Below are positions 6,385 to 12,072 of a stretch of 12,072 bases of DNA, piece after piece. Position 1 is the stretch's first letter. Each line of letters begins with the position of its first letter. The position numbers were made by a program, and so were the translations under genes. Below the pieces are notes generated by a model. It had not been told where the DNA came from, made no database searches, and was given only the letters and a program-made list of their open reading frames with translations. This stretch comes from a bacterium (GTDB taxonomy: Bacteria; Desulfobacterota; Deferrisomatia; Deferrisomatales; BM512): contig SRXB01000036.1 of NCBI GenBank assembly GCA_009724975.1, forward strand, positions 1 to 12,072, given 5' to 3'.

Positions 6385-7056
6385 CTATTCTTCGGGGCGG
6401 TAGTTCTTGGGCTTGCGGCCCCTCTTCTTGGGTCGCAGGCGGATGCCCATCTCCCCTTCGAGGCCGAGTATGAAATTTTCCGAACCCATCGGGCGACCGG
6501 TGGACTCGTGCTGGCCAAGCTTTTTTATAAAAGCGGGCGCAAGGGGTTTTGCGAGGAATTTTTCCCAGTTCTGTATCCTGCCGACCGACTTCGGGGCGCC
6601 GAGCGGGTCGGCAACGCCGCCCAGCCTCGCCCGAGAAGAGGCCCATGGATACGCCTCGGGGGAAAGCACAAGGCCGGTGGCTAGCGGCACAAGCTCTATG
6701 AACTTCGCCGTGTCGGCTACATTGTCTTTTTCTATCGCGAACGAGTTGAACCGCGCGTGCCAAAGACGCCCCTCTTTGCCGAGGCGGGCGTTAACTTCCC
6801 GTGAATACCGCCTGTGGACCTCGCCAAGAGCCCTTGCGAGCCCCTCCTCGCTCGACGGGACCACGAGGAGGCTGACCCTGTTGAAAATCAGCGACCACGC
6901 TAGAACGTCAATCTTTTGAAGTTCAAAGGCCTCCGAGGCGAGGCTGAGGTAAAGGCCGTAATCCTCGGGCGAGAAAAAGGCCTGCTGGTTGTCGAAACCC
7001 CTTTGGGTAACGACATGAGGAAGTCCGGGAATAACTATGCGTGCTATTCTAACCAT
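6385..7056 (-). CDS. Catalytically degenerate Y1-transposase (REP-associated tyrosine transposase, RAYT) relative
   Basis: This intact 223-residue frame clearly belongs to the Y1_Tnp/RAYT subfamily that begins M-x-R-I-A-R-I-V-x-P-G-L-P-H. It keeps PHVVTQRG (13-20), GLARALGEVHRRYSR (72-86) and the YPWASSRA block. Catalytic positions are lost. The HUH metal-binding motif, normally N-H-V-H-L, is N59-R60-V61-S62-L63. The catalytic Tyr in the usual (R)YxELNP block is Phe119 in KFIELVPLATG. One His of the usual PHHVT is Val15. The C-terminus is basic with an AT-hook-like KKRGRKPKN near residues 211-219. The sequence therefore predicts DNA binding without strand cleavage. I saw no REP palindromes or IS ends on either side. 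The start ATG has no good SD. Confidence 0.85.
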   Translation of the reverse strand: MVRIARIVIPGLPHVVTQRGFDNQQAFFSPEDYGLYLSLASEAFELQKIDVLAWSLIFNRVSLLVVPSSEEGLARALGEVHRRYSREVNARLGKEGRLWHARFNSFAIEKDNVADTAKFIELVPLATGLVLSPEAYPWASSRARLGGVADPLGAPKSVGRIQNWEKFLAKPLAPAFIKKLGQHESTGRPMGSENFILGLEGEMGIRLRPKKRGRKPKNYRPEE

Positions 7057-7362
7057 ACATTTAAGTTATCTCTTTTTTTTCTTTTGTGAATAAAAAAAAT
7101 GGGGCGAACTGGCGTCGGAGAATGAGGATAATTAGAGGCAATTTTAACTAAAATAAATAAAATTTGGGTTAGCCGCAAATGAACTCCACAAATACGCCGT
7201 TGTCTCATTGAAGAGGCTCATTCGGGCCGAAAAAAAGAAGCATCATAAAAAAAGTTTTATAGCTCCGAAAAAACTTCGTCGATTCCTCGCCATTGCGCAC
7301 CCCCCGTCTTTTTACATTGGCCTCAAATCCCTTATTTGGCAAAATGCGTCGCTGGAGGACGG
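7057..7362. other. AT-rich divergent intergenic region
   Basis: These 306 bp separate the transposase-like gene (minus) from the TMTC-like gene (plus) and are much richer in A/T runs than the flanking genes. They hold an imperfect AT-rich inverted repeat AAGTTTT/AAAACTT (7252-7276, 11-nt loop). A weak plus-strand promoter candidate is TTGGCC (7317-7322), 17 bp, CAAAAT (7340-7345). Its start would leave only about 10 nt before the SD GGAGGA (7354-7359). The minus strand has TTCACA (5/6) about 16 bp before TAACTT, very close to the transposase-like ATG. No convincing small gene or RNA is seen. Confidence 0.5.
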
Positions 7363-9060
7363 ATGACGAAACCCCTTTTGAAAGCCAATGCTTCATATCC
7401 ATGGGCGGGCCCGCTTCTCGCGGCCATGGTTTTTTTCCTCTACGCAAAAACACTAACCTTCGGCCTCATGCCGCTGGACGACGCCGATTACCTCTTCAAA
7501 AACCCGGCGGTCGCGGGAGGGCTGGACCTCCCCTCGCTCAAGGCCGCCTTCACGACAATCCAGCAAAGCTACTACATACCCCTCACCTGGCTCTCCTACG
7601 CCGCCGACATCACTGTTTTCGGCCCCTCCCCGAAAGGGTTCCACGCTACCAACGCCATCCTCTTCGCCCTCACCGCCTGGCTCTTTTACTCCTTCGCGCG
7701 CAAGGCCACCGGTTCCGGAGCCGTCGCGCTCGCCTCGGCCTTGCTCTTCTCGCTCCACCCCTCACGCGTTGAATCCGTGGCGTGGATAAGCGAACGAAAA
7801 GACCTTCTCAGCGGGCTTTTCCTCCTTCTCGCCCTCACAAGCCACATCGACTGGTCGCGGGAGAAAAAGCCCAAACATTACGCGGCATCCCTGCTCTGTC
7901 TTATGCTCGGCCTCTTGGCCAAGCCCTCCCTTGCCGTCGCCCCCGCGCTCTTTCTAACGCTCGACTTTTGGCCCCTGGGCCGCTTTTCCGGCGGGAAAGA
8001 GACGACACGAAGCCTTATTGCCGAAAAAATCCCCCACATTCTACTCTGCGCCGCCTTCGCGGCCCTTACCCTTGCCAGCCAGGGCGAAAACATCTCCGCC
8101 GCGAGAGGATACGGCCTCGTTTCAAACGCCTCCTTCGCCGCGGTGAACTTCTTCCGCTACCTTTGGCGCACCGCTTGGCCCTTCGGCTTCGAATTCTACA
8201 CCTACATGACGGTCGAGGAGCCTTCGCTGGCGCTGGGGCTCTTCCTGATGGCGCTCATCGCGTTTTTGGCTTACTTCCTCTGGCGGATCAGAGGCCCCGC
8301 CCCCCAACTTTTCGCCGCCTTCCTCTGGTTCGCGGCGGCCCTCTTCCCCGTGAGCGGATTTTTCGTGGTCGGCCTCCAGCCCTACTCCGACCGCTTCACC
8401 TACATCCCCCACATCCTCCTCTTCATCGGCCTTTGCTCCTTAGCCGTGGAAAAATCAGGCAGGAGCGGATTGAAAATATTTTGGGGCTCGGCGGCGGCGC
8501 TCTCGCTCCTCTTCGCGGCCTCCTCTTTTTACGCCATGGAAAGCTGGCGGGACGAAAAAACTTTTTTGGCTAAATTGCGCGAAAGAAACGCCGAAGACCC
8601 GCTATACCACCGCCTTGAGGGAGCACGCCTCTCTCGGGAGGGGGATTTTTCCGGCGCGGCGCGCTCCTTTGGCCAGGCGGCCCGCCTCTCTCCCGAGACG
8701 CAAAGCCTTCACGCCGAGCTCGGCACGGCGCTGGCACTATCGGGAAAGCTGAAAGAAGCCGCGGCGGAGCTGCAAAACGCCGTGGAGCTTGGGAGCAGGG
8801 ACCCGCAGGTATTTTTCCTTCTGGGCATGTGCCGCACCGACCTGGGCGACCTTGAGCGGGGCGGGGAAAAAATCGACGAGGCAATCGCCATCTCGCCCGC
8901 CGATTACAACCTCCCGCTCCAGTACGCCATGCTCCTTTTCGACCTCGGCCAGAGGGAGAGGGCGGCCCTGTATTTCCAGAAAGCCCTCCTTACGGCCAAA
9001 GAGGGCCGCGAAAAGGAAGACGTAATATCACAGATGATAAAGCGCTCCATTAAGTGGTAG
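7363..9060 (+). CDS. TMTC-like multispanning glycosyltransferase (GT-C) with C-terminal TPRs
   Basis: This 565-residue protein has about ten membrane helices (residues 15-400) followed by about four TPRs (about 425-556), which probably lie outside the cytoplasm. GT-C hallmarks include the first-loop acidic pair Asp39-Asp40 in LDDADYLFKNP. The strongly conserved TMTC-type block HPSRVESVAWISERKD lies at 132-147, followed by LLAKPSLAV...LDFWPLGR (184-207) and QPYSDRFTYIP (339-349). Eukaryotic TMTC proteins transfer mannose from a lipid-linked donor to protein, and bacterial members are mostly uncharacterised. Transfer of a polyprenyl-linked sugar to a protein or envelope acceptor is the inferred role. 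The frame extends to a TTG at 7336, but the ATG at 7363 with GGAGGA just upstream is the likely start. It probably forms an operon with the next gene (52 bp apart). Confidence 0.85.
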   Translation: MTKPLLKANASYPWAGPLLAAMVFFLYAKTLTFGLMPLDDADYLFKNPAVAGGLDLPSLKAAFTTIQQSYYIPLTWLSYAADITVFGPSPKGFHATNAILFALTAWLFYSFARKATGSGAVALASALLFSLHPSRVESVAWISERKDLLSGLFLLLALTSHIDWSREKKPKHYAASLLCLMLGLLAKPSLAVAPALFLTLDFWPLGRFSGGKETTRSLIAEKIPHILLCAAFAALTLASQGENISAARGYGLVSNASFAAVNFFRYLWRTAWPFGFEFYTYMTVEEPSLALGLFLMALIAFLAYFLWRIRGPAPQLFAAFLWFAAALFPVSGFFVVGLQPYSDRFTYIPHILLFIGLCSLAVEKSGRSGLKIFWGSAAALSLLFAASSFYAMESWRDEKTFLAKLRERNAEDPLYHRLEGARLSREGDFSGAARSFGQAARLSPETQSLHAELGTALALSGKLKEAAAELQNAVELGSRDPQVFFLLGMCRTDLGDLERGGEKIDEAIAISPADYNLPLQYAMLLFDLGQRERAALYFQKALLTAKEGREKEDVISQMIKRSIKW

Positions 9061-9112
9061 ATTAAAGGGCCAAAATTCAGTAACGAAAAGACGGACACAC
9101 GGCAAAAGATTC

Positions 9113-10579
9113 ATGGCGAAAAACAAAAAAGAAAAACCTCCCGAGGGCGCTAAAAAAGCGCCCTGGCTTGAGCCGGACGCCAGCGAGCCCGCCGCGTTCA
9201 TGGAAACCCCCATAAGGAGCCACCTTCTCTGGCTTTTAGCTCTGGGGCTCTTCGCAGGAGGATCTCTTAACGGCTATTTCCTTGCCGAAGGCGGCCTTTG
9301 CGCCGAAAACCTGCTCCTCTGGAGAGAGATTCCACTCATCGGCGGGGCCAATCCCTTCCTCTTCACCCTTTTCTCCGGATTCGCCCTTCCGCTTGCCCTC
9401 TCGCTTGGACTCCTCCTCCTCTTTCGCCTCCTCTTCAAGCGAACACACACCATAATATTGCTCCTGGCCATTTGCGCCTTCTCCCCAGCCGCAACCGCGG
9501 CAACCGGAGACTTTCGCTGCATGCTGGACGCGGCATTGGCCGCCCACCTCGCCGCCGCGTCGGTGTATTTCGCAAAAACCCGCTCCCAAAAGGGATTTTT
9601 GCTACTCGGACTGGCTTTAGCCTCCTGCGCCGCGCTAATGAACCCTCTTGCCTTCGCATTTACGGCGGCTTTCTTCCTCTGCGCCGCCGCGCTCATCTCG
9701 CTGGCGCTCAAAAAACCGCCCCTTTCTCTCTTTTCGGGCGCTCCCGCCCTCCACTGGACCGCGCTGGCCCTCCTTTGCGCCGCCATTTCCGGCGCTTTAG
9801 CGTCTGTTTTCGCGACGGCTGGGGGCTTCGCCCCCCTTCGGGCCGCAAACCCGCTTGAAATCCTCGCCATCTCCACCATAGGCGTGGGGGTTGTGTCCGG
9901 CGGGCCGCTTTTACCCTTTCCGGCGGAGGCGCAAGGGCTCTCCTACTCTTACATGGGAGCGCTCGCCCTTCCGCTTTGCGCGGTCGGCGTTATATGCTCC
10001 GGCAAAAAAACCAGGGCGGCGCTCTTGGCCCTGCTCGGCCTTTTAGCGGCGGTTTCTCTTACCTTTTTCTTGCCGCAGCTTTTGGCCGCCCTCCCGAAGC
10101 TGACAAAAACTTCTTACGGCGGGACCCTTTTCGGCGCGGGCGGTTTCATAATAGTATCGGTGTGCGCCGGATACGGAATTGAAGCCCTTCTTGAGGGGGA
10201 CAAAAAGAAGGCCCGAGTGCTGGCGGCCTGCTTTGCGGCTTCCATGGCGGCGACGGCGTTGCTTTTCGCGGTTTCCTACGCCAACGCTCCCTTCCACCCC
10301 GCCCCGAACGCGCCGAAGAACATCTTCGGCTTCGGCGTTTTGATGGCGCTTTTATACGCGGTTGCGCTGGGCTGGCTCTCGAAGGCGCGTGGGGAGTCGC
10401 AGGCGAAAAAGGTTTTCGCCTTTATAATCGCCCTTTGCCTGGTGGACGTCTCAACCGCCGCCTCGTGGCACGTGCGGCAGGTGCAGTGGCCTTCGATGAA
10501 AAAAGCCGCCTCTTCAGGCGGCGGCGAAAAGGCGGCCCAAACGGCCTTTTTAATGAAGACCGGGGGCGGCGCCCCTTAA
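9113..10579 (+). CDS. Large polytopic membrane protein, remotely YfhO-like
   Basis: This 488-residue protein has a charged, Lys/Glu/Pro-rich cytoplasmic N-terminus (1-33) followed by roughly eleven hydrophobic segments rich in Ala and Leu. The region AGYGIEALLEG followed later by a C-terminal hydrophobic FIIALCLVDVS recalls YfhO-type membrane proteins, which support lipoteichoic acid or envelope glycosylation in some bacteria. This is a weak pattern match and no catalytic motif is certain. The position 52 bp after the TMTC-like gene on the same strand supports an envelope-glycosylation partner role. The SD is weak. A later in-frame Met30 has no better one. The C-terminal tail (about 465-488) is Gly/Ser/Lys-rich and soluble. 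Alternatives are a polysaccharide flippase or another GT-C protein. Confidence 0.6.
   Translation: MAKNKKEKPPEGAKKAPWLEPDASEPAAFMETPIRSHLLWLLALGLFAGGSLNGYFLAEGGLCAENLLLWREIPLIGGANPFLFTLFSGFALPLALSLGLLLLFRLLFKRTHTIILLLAICAFSPAATAATGDFRCMLDAALAAHLAAASVYFAKTRSQKGFLLLGLALASCAALMNPLAFAFTAAFFLCAAALISLALKKPPLSLFSGAPALHWTALALLCAAISGALASVFATAGGFAPLRAANPLEILAISTIGVGVVSGGPLLPFPAEAQGLSYSYMGALALPLCAVGVICSGKKTRAALLALLGLLAAVSLTFFLPQLLAALPKLTKTSYGGTLFGAGGFIIVSVCAGYGIEALLEGDKKKARVLAACFAASMAATALLFAVSYANAPFHPAPNAPKNIFGFGVLMALLYAVALGWLSKARGESQAKKVFAFIIALCLVDVSTAASWHVRQVQWPSMKKAASSGGGEKAAQTAFLMKTGGGAP
9144..9164 (+). other. Perfect 8-bp hairpin near the start of the YfhO-like gene
   Basis: AGGGCGCT, loop AAAAA, AGCGCCCT. 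It begins 31 nt after the first base of the ATG, inside the codons for EGAKKAP. No T-tract follows, so it is not an intrinsic terminator. It may slow early translation or protect the downstream mRNA in the two-gene transcript, or be chance in a Lys/Ala-rich stretch. Confidence 0.5.
10499..10522 (-). terminator. Terminator-like hairpin on the antisense strand inside the YfhO-like gene
   Basis: Read on the minus strand: GCCGCC, loop TGAAGA, GGCGGC, then TTTTTT. It meets the usual form of an intrinsic terminator, but no minus-strand gene ends here. It lies in the codons for KKAASSGG near the 3' end of the YfhO-like gene. Confidence 0.35.
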
Positions 10580-10605
10580 AACCGAATATTTAGCACTGGC
10601 CGAGG

Positions 10606-10620
10606 CTGGTGAAAAACCAG
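10606..10620 (+). promoter_or_regulatory. Small hairpin abutting the DUF4079-like ribosome binding site
   Basis: CTGGT, loop GAAAA, ACCAG. It ends at the base before the GAGGAG SD (10621-10626). The 5-bp stem is short. It could set ribosome access, but the effect is unproven. Confidence 0.3.
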
Positions 10621-10635
10621 AGGAGAAATAAAGAT

Positions 10636-11061
10636 ATGGCCCAATTCCACCCCCTTTTCCAGGGATTGATGATTCTTGTAGTGGTAGCGGCGTGGTCGCT
10701 TGGCATGATGAGGATGAGAAAACCCAAGGCCGACGACCCCCTTCGCTTCCGCAGAAAACTTCACATGAAGGTTGGGAAGGTCGCGACAATCGGGATATTG
10801 ATAGGAGCTGTAGGCGGCTACGCTGGAGCCCTCTCGGTGGTCGGCAAAATCTTCAACTTCGGCGATACCCACGCCCTTACGGCGCTGCCGGCGATATTTT
10901 TCACGGCCATGGGCCTCTACACGGGCCTCCTGCTGGAGAAGAACCCCGGGCAAAACCCGAACCTCACCAAGGTCCACGGCATGGTGAACTCCATGGCCCT
11001 GGCCTTTTGCCTCATTCAAATGAGGACGGGGCTTGACCTGCTGCAAAACGCCGCCAAATAG
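10636..11061 (+). CDS. DUF4079-like four-helix membrane protein
   Basis: This 141-residue integral membrane protein has four helices at about residues 7-25, 47-70, 80-100 and 114-136. It has a conserved set of histidines near membrane boundaries: His5 (FHPLFQG), His43 (RKLHMKVG), His79 (DTHALTAL) and His114 (KVHGMVN). The pattern fits DUF4079-type proteins, with a layout like small b-type cytochromes. Heme ligation by two of these His is therefore possible, but this is inference. The frame reaches back to a GTG at 10609, but that start would encode the SD. The ATG at 10636, with AGGAG 10 nt upstream, is chosen. It lies 56 bp after the YfhO-like gene, possibly in the same transcript. It ends only 11 bp from the convergent baeRF-like gene, with no clear terminator between. 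Confidence 0.72.
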   Translation: MAQFHPLFQGLMILVVVAAWSLGMMRMRKPKADDPLRFRRKLHMKVGKVATIGILIGAVGGYAGALSVVGKIFNFGDTHALTALPAIFFTAMGLYTGLLLEKNPGQNPNLTKVHGMVNSMALAFCLIQMRTGLDLLQNAAK

Positions 11062-11072
11062 GACGGACGCCC

Positions 11073-11495
11073 TCAGGCCCCGGGCGCCCTCCTGTAGGGG
11101 GGCACCGAGGCCTTTTCCGAGTCGAAAAAAACCCTTACCTTCGCCGCGACCTGATTCTCGGACATATTGTCGGCGGGCTCCATCCCCACAACCTTGTTCG
11201 AGACCTCCCTGAAATCGTCCATTTCCGACAAAAGCTCCATTTTGGCTGCTCCCGGGCCGAAAATGAAGATGCGGTCGGCCCCGCTGACGGCTCCTATCAC
11301 CTCGCGGTACCAGCTCCTTAGATGCCCCTTGCGCCTTCGCTCCACCTTCTTTTCCGAGATTATCTCAAAGCCGCCGTGTGGCCGTATCCTCGGCTCCACA
11401 TCCGAAAAGATGACGCTGCGAGACTCTTTGCCGCCTGTTAGCTTGACGATGAAAGCCTTTTCGTGGTCGATCCAAAGCCCTATTTTCTTTTCCAT
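11073..11495 (-). CDS. baeRF/eRF1-domain-like small protein
   Basis: This 140-residue soluble protein begins with a strand-like GLWIDHEKAFIVKL (6-19). It then has a charged RR-rich linker (53-56), the motif DRIFIFGPGAAKMEL (74-88), and a C-terminal NMSENQVAAKVRVFF (110-124). The GPG-x-A-K-x-E-L loop and the order of elements resemble the central domain of archaeal-eukaryal release factors and Pelota. Short bacterial baeRF-type proteins of about 140 residues share them. These are proposed to act on ribosomes or tRNA, without direct proof here. It lacks a GGQ motif, so peptide release is not expected. The frame extends upstream to an ATG at 11615, but the ATG at 11495 with AAGGAG 5 nt before it fits the family start. 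It is convergent with the DUF4079-like gene. Confidence 0.65.
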   Translation of the reverse strand: MEKKIGLWIDHEKAFIVKLTGGKESRSVIFSDVEPRIRPHGGFEIISEKKVERRRKGHLRSWYREVIGAVSGADRIFIFGPGAAKMELLSEMDDFREVSNKVVGMEPADNMSENQVAAKVRVFFDSEKASVPPYRRAPGA

Positions 11496-11696
11496 GACGG
11501 CTCCTTCTGGGGGAAGGCGAAGCGTCGGCGGCCCAAATGGCGCTGGCGCTTGGGTTCTTTGGCGAAAAGATTTGCCGGTGGGTAGCGATGGAGAGGAGGG
11601 GACGACGTTTGACATGAGACTCCGCGGGGTGTGGAGGTTGCCTCTGCGTCATGAGTTAAATTTATCGCCGATTCGCCGTCGGGCAAGGGGGAATTT
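11496..11696. other. Leader region of the baeRF-like gene
   Basis: This is a 201-bp gap between the EamA-type stop and the baeRF-like start, both on the minus strand. It holds a weak minus-strand promoter (TTGCCC 11686-11681, 16 bp, TAAATT 11664-11659), which would give a leader of about 155 nt. There is also an imperfect direct repeat CGGCGAATCGGCGA next to it. No terminator is evident for the EamA-type gene. Confidence 0.3.
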
Positions 11697-12072
11697 TCAG
11701 CGGCGGTCGACAAAGAAGAGAAGGGTTACCGAAATTAGCACCAGCGCGCCCCCGAGAATCTGCCCGTGGCTAAGGAGCTCTCCGAAGAGGAGGTTGGCCG
11801 CCACCACGCTGACGATGGGGCCGACGAAGCTGGTCATCGCCGTCTCCGCCGCCCCGATGCGAGATATCGCCGCCACGAGGAGGACCATCGGCAGAAAGGT
11901 GGAGAAAAAACCCATGGCGAGGGCTACTATGAAAACCAGCGGTGGAGCAGCTATCGGCGTGAACCCCCAGAAGACCACCGCCGGTATCACCGACCAGTAG
12001 CTGACCGCCGACGCGACCGCCATCGACGACTGGCGGGAGGAAATTTTCTGTATTATCAACTGGTAGGCGGCG
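11697..12072 (-). CDS. EamA/DMT-superfamily transporter, C-terminal part (5' end outside window)
   Basis: About 124 C-terminal residues are visible. The frame continues past an internal Leu codon (AAYQL...) to the right edge, so the start is not in the window. Four hydrophobic segments match the second EamA repeat. They end in the usual signature SRIGAAETAMTSFVGPIVSV, then a G-E-x-L-x-x-x-Q-x-x-G-G-A-L block and a short basic tail (VDRR). EamA proteins of about 280-300 residues move amino acids, nucleotide-sugar-like or other small metabolites across the inner membrane. The substrate cannot be inferred from this fragment. It sits upstream of the baeRF-like gene on the same strand, separated by 201 bp. 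Confidence 0.85.
   Translation of the reverse strand, partial: AAYQLIIQKISSRQSSMAVASAVSYWSVIPAVVFWGFTPIAAPPLVFIVALAMGFFSTFLPMVLLVAAISRIGAAETAMTSFVGPIVSVVAANLLFGELLSHGQILGGALVLISVTLLFFVDRR

Noticed and set aside
7252..7276. AT-rich inverted repeat considered as a terminator or transposon end
   Set aside because: The stem is only 7 bp and mostly A/T with an 11-nt loop. No matching copy is seen on the other side of the transposase-like gene.
7057..7362. Search for REP elements or CRISPR-like repeats beside the transposase-like gene
   Set aside because: No repeated palindromes or regularly spaced direct repeats are visible. Only short A/T runs and a chance CTCATT pair occur.
7205..7453. Minus-strand open frame of 82 codons over the divergent region
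   Set aside because: It overlaps the start of the TMTC-like gene on the opposite strand, shows no recognisable motif and has no convincing SD.
7782..8573. Plus-strand 263-codon frame inside the TMTC-like gene
   Set aside because: It is an out-of-frame shadow, Arg/Pro/Leu-rich as expected from a shifted GC-rich gene. The main frame carries conserved motifs throughout.
10565..10577. GGGGC/GCCCC hairpin at the stop of the YfhO-like gene considered as a terminator
   Set aside because: The stem has only 5 bp and is followed by TTAAAACC rather than a T-tract.
11167..12000. Plus-strand open frame of 277 codons
   Set aside because: It runs antisense through both the baeRF-like and EamA-type genes and the gap between them. 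The minus-strand proteins have recognisable motifs and this one has none.

Overview
The window is GC-rich bacterial DNA, densely packed with genes on both strands. Signal peptides, Shine-Dalgarno (SD) sites, sigma-70-like promoters and intrinsic terminators all look bacterial. The families present (FmdE-like protein, DUF318/ArsP-type permease, DUF4079-like membrane protein, TMTC-like glycosyltransferase, REP-type transposase relative, FG-GAP/UnbV secreted protein) suggest a Gram-negative environmental bacterium, perhaps Desulfobacterota or Desulfuromonadales-like. That placement is inference: there is no rRNA or other marker gene. I saw no tRNA, rRNA, CRISPR array or intact insertion sequence.

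Layout. Positions 1-3556 (minus) hold a probable operon read right to left: a degenerate Cdc48/VCP-type AAA domain protein, an FmdE-like protein overlapping it by 29 bp, and a DUF318-type permease 15 bp further on. A secreted seven-repeat FG-GAP protein follows after 75 bp and runs off the left edge. A divergent region (3557-3763) separates the operon from a plus-strand NYN-nuclease/cold-shock-domain fusion. That gene ends in a strong terminator, probably shared with a convergent MgtC/SapB gene. Still on the minus strand come a hotdog thioesterase, a small exported protein and a Y1-transposase-like protein whose catalytic residues are all replaced.

From 7363 the plus strand carries a TMTC-like multispanning glycosyltransferase with C-terminal TPRs, a large polytopic membrane protein (remotely YfhO-like) and a DUF4079-like four-helix membrane protein. 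Convergent with these on the minus strand are a small baeRF-like protein and, cut by the right edge, an EamA/DMT transporter.

How the genes may work together. The AAA-FmdE-permease trio is the best candidate for an undescribed functional unit. Its AAA protein keeps the fold motifs but has lost the Walker A lysine, the Walker B acidic pair and the sensor-1 asparagine. The FmdE-like and permease proteins both carry Cys/His motifs suited to soft-metal binding, so a metal or metal-cofactor handling role is plausible but unproven. The TMTC-like and YfhO-like genes probably act together in envelope or protein glycosylation. The other genes look like independent units.

Several of the longest open frames begin upstream of the true start. 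I moved the starts of the MgtC, thioesterase, TMTC-like, DUF4079-like and baeRF-like genes to internal ATGs: four because a good ribosome binding site precedes them, and the thioesterase because its longer frame would start inside a terminator hairpin.
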